Shown here piece by piece: positions 54,814 to 64,000 of a stretch of 64,000 nt of DNA (the stretch's first letter is position 1; every line of letters starts with the position of its first letter). Both the position numbers and the translations under genes were made by a program. The notes below the pieces were generated by a model. The model had not been told where the DNA came from. It was given only the letters and a program-made list of their open reading frames with translations, and ran no database searches. The stretch is from Schistocerca nitens (lineage: Eukaryota > Arthropoda > Insecta > Orthoptera > Acrididae): positions 175,232,178-175,296,177 of the forward strand of contig NC_064622.1 in NCBI RefSeq assembly GCF_023898315.1, written 5' to 3'.

Positions 54814-57355
54814 GTCACAGCATTATTACAATCAGAAACCAAAATAATAGCATTACTAAAATCAGAAACTACAATCTAATTCATTCATTAAAAATTTAAA
54901 TCACATTAATTTAGGACATAAAGATACGAAACAAACATTTACATAACTTGCGGACATCGGTGAATTGCTTAAGGCAACGACTCATTTTCTTATCTAATGC
55001 AACCTAGGCTTGTGCACTTGGCAGATGATATGTTGAACCCTAATGTACACTTTTCTTTCTTGCGGCATTCACTGTACCATTACCGCACTTATCTTCTCAT
55101 CTCTTTCATAATAATGACTATTGTCGTAAAATAATCGTTTTCATACATTACCGCCGTCACAGTTATCACAATAGCTTCGACGCCGTTATTTTCATTTGTT
55201 TTAACTGCCACATAAAATCATCTGACTACACAGTTTTAATTGAATCTCGCCATATCTTGTTTTGTTTTAAAACATTTAATTTATATCTATGTACACTTTT
55301 ACACCACCTCGATTTACATGCTGTATGCGAACAATTAACCTCTAAACACTGTTAGCTGAAGAGGAGTCCTCCACCTCATGGGGAAATGAAATAACAATAA
55401 AGGGAAAAAGTTACAGACTGCAGACTTCTTGTCATAGTTAATAATTCTCTTTAGTACTCTCTAATGCCTATCTGCAAACCAACTTCCTTAATTTTGGTTT
55501 CACAGCTGCTCTGAAGTCTGTAAGCTTTTGTGAAAAATTAATATTCATTTCGACATTACAGCTGATAACCTAAGAATCAGCCTTATACATCATCTGTGTT
55601 GACTGCTTCCTGGTATCACTTGACAAAAATCTCTAAGTTCAAAACTGGCAACATGTGATGTGCTTATAAATTTTCATTTCTGATCAGGTTTAGAGCTACG
55701 GTTTCAACCTTTAATAAAGTCAGTCATGAAGTTTAATTCCTCTTCCACTCTTGCATACAGCAGAGACGAAGTTTTCCGATGAACTACATATCTTATCGTC
55801 ACACCAGGAACAGCAGCCCTAGATAACCCCCAAATTTTGCGATTCATGTCGCAAGTGTACCGGCAAAGGAAAAATGGGCAATTTTCCGTCGCTGAATGTC
55901 TGTTAAGTCCGACTCGAGAGTAGATCAACACAATATTGCAATGATTTTCAGGTGTACAATCGTATTAGAGCACTTCCTGTGAAGCAATACTATGATTCGC
56001 AAACGAAAGAAAACATCGTTGTGTTACAATAAATTTGGAACAGATGTCTGTATTCATATTAATTTGGCGAGTCCCAAATTTGCCGTCACAGCATTATTAC
56101 AATCAGAAACCAAAATAATAGCATTACTAAAATCAGAAACTACAATCTAATTCATTCATTAAAAATTTAAATCACATTAATTTAGGACATAAAGATACGA
56201 AACAAACATTTACATAACTTGCGGACATCGGTGAATTGCTTAAGGCAACGACTCATTTTCTTATCTAATGCAACCTAGGCTTGTGCACTTGGCAGATGAT
56301 ATGTTGAACCCTAATGTACACTTTTCTTTCTTGCGGCATTCACTGTACCATTACCGCACTTATCTTCTCATCTCTTTCATAATAATGACTATTGTCGTAA
56401 AATAATCGTTTTCATACATTACCGCCGTCACAGTTATCACAATAGCTTCGACGCCGTTATTTTCATTTGTTTTAACTGCCACATAAAATCATCTGACTAC
56501 ACAGTTTTAATTGAATCTCGCCATATCTTGTTTTGTTTTAAAACATTTAATTTATATCTATGTACACTTTTACACCACCTCGATTTACATGCTGTATGCG
56601 AACAATTAACCTCTAAACACTGTTAGCTGAAGAGGAGTCCTCCACCTCATGGGGAAATGAAATAACAATAAAGGGAAAAAGTTACAGACTGCAGACTTCT
56701 TGTCATAGTTAATAATTCTCTTTAGTACTCTCTAATGCCTATCTGCAAACCAACTTCCTTAATTTTGGTTTCACAGCTGCTCTGAAGTCTGTAAGCTTTT
56801 GTGAAAAATTAATATTCATTTCGACATTACAGCTGATAACCTAAGAATCAGCCTTATACATCATCTGTGTTGACTGCTTCCTGGTATCACTTGACAAAAA
56901 TCTCTAAGTTCAAAACTGGCAACATGTGATGTGCTTATAAATTTTCATTTCTGATCAGGTTTAGAGCTACGGTTTCAACCTTTAATAAAGTCAGTCATGA
57001 AGTTTAATTCCTCTTCCACTCTTGCATACAGCAGAGACGAAGTTTTCCGATGAACTACATATCTTATCGTCACACCAGGAACAGCAGCCCTAGATAACCC
57101 CCAAATTTTGCGATTCATGTCGCAAGTGTACCGGCAAAGGAAAAATGGGCAATTTTCCGTCGCTGAATGTCTGTTAAGTCCGACTCGAGAGTAGATCAAC
57201 ACAATATTGCAATGATTTTCAGGTGTACAATCGTATTAGAGCACTTCCTGTGAAGCAATACTATGATTCGCAAACGAAAGAAAACATCGTTGTGTTACAA
57301 TAAATTTGGAACAGAGGTCTGTATTCATATTAATTTGGCGAGTCCCAAATTTGCC
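54814..57355. repeat. 1271-bp tandem duplication, nearly identical copies
   Basis: Unit 1 is 54814-56084 and unit 2 is 56085-57355. Reading both in parallel I find one difference (T at 56045, G at 57316). Each unit is unique-looking AT-rich sequence and carries the same 75-codon antisense open frame (MLIYSRVGLNRHSATENC...), which has no recognised domain. The near identity means a very recent duplication or an assembly artefact from two haplotypes. Confidence 0.95.
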
Positions 57356-57513
57356 GTAGTTGACTTGTTCTTATTGTTAATATTTGTATCAGTTCTCCTC
57401 AGTTGCTCTATCAGTATTTTCCATCTGAAACTTTATTATTATTATTATTTTACCAAGCGTGTCTCGCGTAATCGTATTAGGCATCTTCGGTGATCTGTAA
57501 GGAAATAAGAGAT

Positions 57514-58975
57514 AATTGTTGTTGTTGTTGTTGTTGTTGTTTTGGTGTCCAGTCCGAAGACTGGTTCGATGCAGCTCTCCATGCTACGCCATCCTAGGGA
57601 TATCTCTTTATCTCCATACAGCTGCTGTAACCTACAACCTTCTGAATCTGCTTCTGTATTCATCTTGGTCTCCTTCAACGACTTTTGCTCCCCCATACTT
57701 CCTTCCAGTACTAAACTGGTGATCCCCTTATGTCTCAGAATCTGTCCTACCAACCGATTCCTTTTTCTAGTCAAGTCGAGCCACAAATTTCTTTTCTCAC
57801 CCATTCTGTCTAGTGCCTCCTCATTAGTCACGTGACCTATTCATCTAATCTTCAGCATTGTTCTGTAGCACCACATTTAAAAGGCTTATGTTCTCATCTT
57901 GTTTAAACTGTTTATTGTTAATGCTTCACTTCAATACATGGCTACTCTCCATACAAATACTTTCAGAAAAGAGTTCCTAACACTTGAATCTATATTCGGT
58001 GTTAACAAATTTCTCTCCTCCAGAAACACTACATTTTATATCCTCTCTCCTTCGGTCATCAACAATTATTATGCTGGCCAAATAACAAAACTCACCTACT
58101 GCTTTAAGTGTTTCGTTACCTGATCCAACTCCTTCAGCATCGCCTGATTTAATTCGACTACATTCAGTTATCCTTGTTTTGCTTTTATTGAAGATCACTT
58201 TATATCCTCCTTTCAAGACACTTTCCATTCCGTTCAACTGCTCTTCCTAGTCCTTTGCTGTCTCTGACAGAATTACAATGTCATCCACAAACCTCAAACT
58301 TTTATTTCTTCTCCCTGAACATTAACTCATACCCCAAAGTTTACTTTGGTTTCCTTTACTGCTTGCTCAATGTACAGATTGAAAAACATCAGGGATAACC
58401 TACAACCCTGTCTCACTCCCTTTTCAACCACTGCCCACCTTTCATGCCCCTCGACTCTTATAACTGCTATCTGGCTTCTTTGTAAGTAGCCTTTCGTTTC
58501 TACTACCTTCACAATTTCAAAAAGAGTTCTCCAGTAAACATTGTCAAAAGCTTTCTCTAAATCTACAAATGCTATAAATATAGGTTCGCCTTTCCTTAAC
58601 CTATCTTCTAAGATAAGTCGCAGTGTCAATATTGCCACGAGTGTTTCTGTATTTGTCTGGAATTCAAATTAACACCTGTCACCTGTCACACCTGCTTTCT
58701 TTGGAATTGTAATTATTATACGTTGTACTTTTCTTGAAGTCTGAGGGTATTTCGCCTATCTCATACATGCTGAACACCAAATTCGAGAGTTTTGCCATGA
58801 CTGGCTATCCCAAGGCTATCAGTAGTTCAGACGGAAAGTCGTCTACTCCCGGGACGTTGTTTCGACTTACGTCTTTCACTGCCCCATCAAATTCTTCTCG
58901 CAGTATTACATCTTGCATCAAATCTTCATTCCCGTCCTCTTCCAGCTCTATAATATTGCATAAATTTTTACCTTT
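57514..58975 (-). mobile_element. RTE-clade LINE, copy D, diverged subfamily
   Basis: Minus-strand pieces: AILTLRLILEDRLRKGEPIF, AFVDLEKAFDNVYW, GVRQGCRLSLMFFNLYIEQA, EALDRMGEKRNLWLDLTRKR, VGQILRHKGITSLVLEGSMG. The 3' end is a long CAACAACAA repeat (complement at 57516-57541). The sequence is clearly more diverged from copies A, C and E than they are from one another, and its catalytic FADD region has become CHPQT-like or unreadable. It is an older insertion. Confidence 0.87.
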
Positions 58976-60035
58976 TACCTTTTAACATCACTGGTTCACA
59001 ACCTGTCATTTGTTGTGTTGCCTTTTTTCTGCTATCGAATGAAGATATTGGCAATTTTGTGTTTTAAATGATTAAGCTTTTAATTTCACTGGTTTACAAC
59101 CCGTAATTTGTTATGTTTGGACTTTCTGCTATTAGGTGCAGATTTTGTCAGTTGTATGTAGTTCGGCGTTTGCATTATGCCATTATTGATGCTATGTTTC
59201 CTTGACATGTGTGTGTGGCTTTGTTGCGTTTATTCTGTTATTAGCCATGCTGCTTTTTCTTATATGTTTGTTAATGCTAATATCTTTTATAATGGCTCGT
59301 CATTATCTACATTGCTTTTGTATTTTTTCGGCATTCGAATGTGCTTGTACCTTAGTTCCTCTCCATGCCAAGTTACACACCCCATTCACGGTGTTTCCCA
59401 CGAATACGGTCCACGAAGCTACTGCTCACTCCACTTGCCGTAGCCGCTCGGGTCACACAGGCATGCTCGCTGTATCAGAGTTTGGTTGCCCTCGAATGTC
59501 GGCGTTTCCACGTGGTTTGTCATGTCACGTTATAAGATGATTTGCGCTCTCTGCAGTACAGACGGTATCTGCATTTCCCCTAGTGACATACATAATTATT
59601 TAATTAAAATATATTGGTTAAAAAAATAAAGGGTTTCCTGCCCAACACAATTTCGTTATCTTGTTATTTAAAATCACAAGTTAGCGATTTAGCGCGTAGT
59701 TTTATGTCTCCTATTGTCTTTGTATGTCGTTTTCTCTTGTGTTAGCATTGAACGCAATAACTGCAGTCACATTTTTGCATTTCACTACATTTGGTCCCGC
59801 ATGGCGTGTGCTCATCTTGTCCTCGCTGCTGGGTTAATTTAGGGATCATTGGAACTTTGGAACTTGTGAAAAAAAAAAAAAAAGCTTTTTGAAGGCTGCT
59901 CCGGCACGGTAGGTACGCAGGTACAAATGTGTCCTAAGGGCGAAAATTGCTAATTTCTTAACGAAATGGATTAATGACCTACAAAAAATACAGAAAAATA
60001 TCTACTTACCTACATATCATCACTAGCTATTTTAG
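58976..60035. other. Intronic, unassigned, with a short diverged duplication
   Basis: ATCACTGGTTCACAACCTGT at 58985 and TTCACTGGTTTACAACCCGT at 59086 mark a diverged tandem duplication of about 100 bp. An A-run lies at 59869-59883. No coding signal is convincing. Confidence 0.5.
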
Positions 60036-60037
60036 TA

Positions 60038-61361
60038 CGAGGGCGGTTCAGAAAGTAACCTCCGATTGGTCACAGTGCGGGTTGTGGAGGGAGTTGCGAC
60101 GCCATCCGTGCGTTCACGCACTCAACAGGTCAGTCGGCATCAAGCCGTGGTCGAGTGAACGTCGTACCTGCGCTAGTTTAGTTTTTGTGGCAGTTTGAAA
60201 TGTGTGCTGCAATAGAAAACCCCGCCAAATGTGAAGTGCGTGCTGTCATAAGGTGTTTTACAGCCAAAGGATATTCTGCAGCAGCTATTCATCGTGAGCT
60301 TTGTGCCGTGTACGGACCAAGAGTTATGAGTGAAGGAGTTGTCCGTGAATGGGTACGTTTATTTAAAAGTGGACGAGAAAACGTTCATGATGAAGAGAGG
60401 AGTGGTAGACCATCATTGGTGACTGACGAACTCGTTCAGACAGTTGATGCAAAAGTTCGTGAAAATCGACGTTTCTCAATGTCGGAGTTGTCTACTGGTT
60501 TTCCACAGATTTCTAAGACTCTCTTGTACGAGATAGTGACAGCAAGATTGGGTTACCGTAAGTTCTGTGCACGATGGGTGCCCAAAATTCTTACCGACCA
60601 CCACAAAACTCAAAGAATGGCCTCTGCATTAGACTTATGAGGACGAAGGAGAACCATTGTTAAACAGAATCGTGACCAGTGACGAAACCTGGATTAAGTA
60701 CGTGAACCCTGAGACAAAAGAACAATCAAAGATGTGGGCACATTCAAATTCGCCTACCAAACCAAGAAAAGCCTCGCAAGATTTTTCTGCCAGAAAACTG
60801 ATGGCAACGGTGTTTTGGGATGCCAAAGGGGTGTTGTTGGTTGAATTCATGGAACGTGGTACGACCATTAATCAAGACGTGTACTGTGAAACAATAAAAA
60901 AGTTACGACGGGCTATACAGAACAAACGCCGTGGTATGCTGACTTCCGGTATCGTTTTTTTGCACGATAACGCCCGTCCTCACTCTGCTCGCAGAACAAC
61001 GGCCCTTCTTGAGTCCTTCAAGTGGGACGTTATCAACCATCCACCTTACAGCCCAGACCTGGCGCCAAGTGATTATCACCTCTTCATGCATTTGAAGAAA
61101 TGGCTCGGGTCACAGCGGTTTGATGACGACGAAGAGCTCAAAGATGCGGTCATAGGCTGGCTCCAGGCACAAGCGGGTGATTTTTATGCAGAAGGAATTT
61201 CAAAGCTTGTGAAGAGATACGATAAGTGCCCCAATCGCTATGGAGACTATGTAGAAAAATAGTGCAAAGATGTAGCTGTAAGATGTATATATTAAAATAT
61301 TTTTATTTAACTTGGTGTATTTTTTTAAATCAACCGGAGGTTACTTTCTGAACGGCCCTCG
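60038..61361 (+). mobile_element. mariner transposon, nearly complete
   Basis: The ends CGAGGGCGGTTCAGAAAGTA (60038) and the complement of TACTTTCTGAACGGCCCTCG (61361) are inverted repeats of about 28 bp with few differences, each at a TA (60036-60037; 61362-61363). The 1324-bp element contains a transposase with a single visible break, described separately. Confidence 0.95.
60200..61262 (+). pseudogene. mariner transposase with one small deletion
   Basis: From ATG at 60200: MCAAIENPAKCEVRAVIRCF (start of the HTH domain), SEGVVREWVRLFKSGRENVH, ERSGRPSLVTDELV, YRKFCARWVPKILTDHHK. The frame closes at 60640 and the reading resumes one frame over at about 60640 (YEDEGEPLLNRIVTSDETW). The family usually has three or four residues between ALDF and RY here, so a deletion of about 8-11 bases is likely. 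Catalytic residues are all present: SDETW, FLHDNARPHSAR and SPDLAPSDYHLF, with 34 residues between the second and third aspartates (DD34D). The end is YGDYVEK. Confidence 0.92.
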
Positions 61362-62321
61362 TATTTCTCTTGCGCCCACGGATCTCACCTAAGATCAATA
61401 ATAAAAATTAGACAGTCGTTAACAAATTCAAACGTCTATATTTCTGGCCTCAAGGGCTTCCTGTACTTGTATGACCTCAATCACGCTTTATTCATTACAT
61501 TGCAGCACCCCTAGAGAGTCTAGCATCACAAACTATAGACGGTGGGGTGTAAGGGTGGCTGGGTGGTTTCCCGGTAAACTAGCAACATCTAATCCCTTTG
61601 GACTGATTATCATGTAAGACGTGTATATTTCTATTGTCTGTTGTCAAAACACAATTTATGAAAGATGTTTATATTTTATTATTGGGATTAAGTAGGAACA
61701 ATTAATATTTGTCCTGTTGGAAATAATTGTGGTAGCAGGGAATGTCTGCACCAAAGTATTGTTGGCAAGAGAGACCGCAAATTGATGTAATTTCAAAAGG
61801 GGCGGGAGAGACCGCGTATGGATACATTTTAAGAAAAGAGCGGGAAAGACCGCCCATTGATACATTTTGTAATACTAGCAGGGATTGTCTGCACCAGAAA
61901 GCATTGTTGGCAGGAGAGACCGCACTTTAGTGTTCGTAGGAAGTCAGTAGTATGCGAGAAATGAAGCGAGTCGGTAGCAGGTCTGAAGCGAGAGGTTGAG
62001 AGGAGCGGTGTGCCTGCCAGCGACCAGCTATGATATAAGAGATTATAAACGGATGTACAGAGACATCAGCTAACTATTATCATAAGAGGAACTAATATTA
62101 TTGATTTTTTTTGACAACAATAAAATTTTGCAAAGTTTTACGTTGATGGTTTTTGGGATGGATTATAATCAGAAATGCAATATTGCTGGCAAAAATTAAT
62201 TATATTCTGAATGAAATGATTTTACAAACGTTCAAATGGGACTTACTTTTTACAATAATCTTACAACTAGCATTGCGCAAACATACCTTCAGTAGTCTTG
62301 AGTTTCTCCAAAAAATAATTC

Positions 62322-62463
62322 CCTGCTACCACAATTATTTCCAATATGACAAATATTAATTATTCCTACTTCTTGTTATTGTGGTCTTCAGTCCTGCTAC
62401 CACAATTATTTCCAATATGACAAATATTAATTATTCCTACTTCTTGTTGTTGTGGTCTTCAGT
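62322..62463. repeat. 71-bp tandem duplication at a LINE junction
   Basis: The unit CCTGCTACCACAATTATTTC...GTGGTCTTCAGT occurs at 62322-62392 and 62393-62463. It spans the join between the TIR element and the 3' end of the RTE LINE, so it arose after the LINE inserted. Confidence 0.92.
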
Positions 62464-63418
62464 CCTGAGACTGGTTTGATGCAGCTCTCCATGCTACTCT
62501 ATCCTGTGCAAGCTTCTTCATCTTCCAGTGCCTACTGCAGCCTACATCCTTCTGAATCTGCTTGGTGTACTCATCTCTTGGTCTCCCTCTACGATTTTTA
62601 CCCTCTACGCTGCCCTCCAATACTAAATTGGTGATCCCTTGATGCCTCAGAACATGCCCTACCAACCGATCCCTTCTTCTAGTCAAGTTGTGCCACAAAC
62701 TTCGTTTCTCCCCAATCCTATTCAACACCTCCTCATTAGTTATGTGATCTACCCATCTAATCTTCAGCATTCTTCTGTAGCACCACATTTCGAAATCTTC
62801 TATTCTCTTCTTGTCTAAACTATTTATCACCCATGTTTCACTTCCATACATGGCTACACTCCATACAAATACTTTCAGAAACGACTTCCTGACACTTAAA
62901 TCTATACTCGATGTTAACAAATTTCTCTTCTTCAGAAACGCTTTCCTTCCCATTGCCAGTCTACATTTTATATCCTCTCTACTTCGACCATCATCAGTTA
63001 TTTTGCTCCCCAAATAGCAAAACTCCTTTACTACTTTAAGTGTCTCATTTCCTAATCTAATACCCTCAGCATCACCAGACTTAATTTGACTACATTCCAT
63101 TATCCTCGTTTTGCTTTTGTTGATGTTCATCTTATATTCTCCTTTCAAGACACTATCCATTCCGTTCAACTGCTCTTCCAAGTCCTTTGCTGTCTCTGAC
63201 AGAATTACAATGTCATCGGCGAACCTCAAAGTTTTTATTTCTTCTCCATGGATTTTAATACCTACTCCGAATTTTTCTTTTGTTTCCTGCAATGCTTGCT
63301 CAATATACACATTGAACAACATCGGGGAGAGGCTACAACCCTCTCTCACTCCCTTCCCAACCACTGCTTCCCTTTCATGCCCCTCAACTCTTATAACCGC
63401 CATTTGGTTTCTATACTA
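62440..63418 (-). mobile_element. RTE-clade LINE, copy E, 5' truncated
   Basis: One open frame of 314 codons (62459-63403) covers the reverse transcriptase end and C-terminus: GVREGCSLSPMLFNVYIEQA, TLRFADDIVILSETAKDLEE, VAMYGSETWVINSLDKKRIE, RLVGHVLRHQGITNLVLEGS, and VAWRAASNQSQD. The frame is uninterrupted, so this is the youngest copy of the four minus-strand RTE insertions. Truncation lies inside the reverse transcriptase. It inserted in the right terminus of the TIR element, at a CTACTT-type site. Confidence 0.93.
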
Positions 63419-63656
63419 CTTACTACTATACTACTTAATCCTATTAATAAAATATAAACATCTATCATAAATCGTGGTTTGACAAAAGACAATAGAAATA
63501 TACACGTTTTACAGTCAAGCTGACGAAAGTGATCTGCAATAACATCCGAAATTCGGGAAGGCTATTCGCCCTCATGTTGTCACCCAGCCATTTCAGCACG
63601 ATTATCTCCGTCCAGGAATTTTCTGCAACTTCAAAGGCACGCCTCTACTATTGCAG

Positions 63657-63822
63657 ACAGAGTTCGTGGTGGAGGAGGTGACGACGCTGGTGAAGGAGTG
63701 CGTCGAGAAGATAGTTGGCCGCGAGACGTTCCAGCGCCAGAAGTGTGAGCTGTATGTCCACCGCATCGCTGAGGCGTGCATCTCTGCTCTCGCCCGCCTC
63801 AACAAGCCCTTCAAGTACATAG
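63657..63822 (+). CDS. Tctex-type dynein light chain, second coding exon
   Basis: The exon is bounded by CTACTATTGCAG|A and G|GTACGT. It codes 55 residues plus one base: TEFVVEEVTTLVKECVEKIV, GRETFQRQKCELYVHRIAEA, CISALARLNKPFKYI. This is the N-terminal helix pair and first strand of the Tctex-1 domain; human DYNLT1 has FVVDEVSNIVKEAIE and LGKPFKYIV at the same places. The hanging G fits the valine after KYI. Members are cargo-binding light chains of cytoplasmic dynein and also occur in axonemal dyneins. The usual QW pair after the first helix is replaced, so this may be a diverged paralogue. The remaining half of the domain lies to the right of the window. Confidence 0.9.
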
Positions 63823-63937
63823 GTACGTCATTCCGCATCAGTCGTGAACAGCTGTCGCGGAATCGCGACGGCTATGATGGACGGGGCTGGTAAAGTGGCC
63901 ACTTCCTTTTATTGTTTTGGAAGCTGCTGTAACATAG

Positions 63938-64000
63938 TAGCCACGCGGTTAGAGGAACCATGTCACGGATTGCGCGGCCGCTCCCGCCTGAGGTTCGAGT
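63938..64000 (+). mobile_element. SINE-A2-like head, cut by the window edge
   Basis: CACGCGGTTAGAGGAACCAT, then CACGGATTGCGCGGCCGCTC and the B box GAGGTTCGAGT at the last bases, match a tRNA-type head close to the SINE-A2 type. It lies in intron 2 of the DYNLT-like gene. Confidence 0.75.

Larger units (their letters stand above)
61613..63516. mobile_element. TIR element of unknown family, split by an RTE LINE
   Basis: The left end (61616-61745: TGTAAGACGTGTATATTTCT...ATAATTGTGGTAGCAGGGA) is matched in inverse complement by two right pieces, 62321-62375 and 63430-63516, which an RTE LINE separates. The rebuilt termini are about 130 bp with roughly 85-90% identity. The interior of about 570 bp has no protein, but GAGACCGC or AAGACCGC occurs four times at 61771-61923. 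A non-autonomous DNA element is the best description; the superfamily is unknown. Confidence 0.75.

Noticed and set aside
55704-57202. A duplicated 75-codon gene in the two tandem units
   Set aside because: The frame has no recognised domain and its conservation is fully explained by the recent duplication of the whole unit.

Overview
The window looks like part of a large, repeat-rich orthopteran insect genome, probably a grasshopper or locust (inference). The reasons are dozens of tRNA-headed SINEs that share one tail, abundant Tc1/mariner elements, RTE-clade and CR1/L2-like LINEs, and at least one host gene with a very long intron. Nothing prokaryotic is present: there are no operons, no CRISPR arrays and no intact tRNA or rRNA genes.

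Host gene. Two coding exons of one gene are visible on the + strand. A 24-base first coding exon lies at 45066-45089 (MDDFAEEE, ending at a GTAAGT donor). A 166-base exon lies at 63657-63822, between a pyrimidine-rich AG acceptor and a GTACGT donor. They join in phase 0 and give the N-terminal part of a Tctex-type dynein light chain (DYNLT1/3-like). The 18.6-kb intron between them is filled with mobile elements and an almost perfect 1271-bp tandem duplication. The rest of the gene lies beyond the right edge.

Layout. 1-9.4 kb: SINEs, LINE and transposase remnants, a 5S-rRNA-derived SINE and two Tc1/mariner fossils. 9.6-10.7 kb: diverged direct repeats and a hammerhead-ribozyme-like motif. 10.7-12.0 kb: unique sequence ending in a CpG-rich island. 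12.1-14.8 kb: tRNA-type SINEs and two LINE 3' ends. 15.4-19.1 kb: an irritans-like mariner, a foldback element and a Tc1-like element. 21.6-21.9 kb: a palindromic element with a hammerhead-like motif in each arm. 22.7-29.2 kb: Tc1 fossils, the last interrupted by an RTE LINE and a CR1/L2 LINE. 29.2-32.0 kb: a hAT fossil with a BED finger. 32-34 kb: a LINE ORF1-like relic. 34.4-35.6 kb: minisatellites. 36.6-38.9 kb: LINE 3' ends. 40.0-41.4 kb: a Tc1-like transposon with an uninterrupted transposase and matching termini. 42.3-44.6 kb: Tc1 and mariner fossils. 45.1-63.7 kb: the DYNLT intron. 63.66-64.0 kb: the second exon and the start of another SINE.

The strongest leads are the DYNLT gene, the intact Tc1-like element with unusual DDE spacing, the hammerhead-like motifs, the 5S-derived SINE, the tandem duplication, and two decayed copies of uncharacterised invertebrate gene families in the intron. 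All family names come from recognising motifs by eye; no database search was run.
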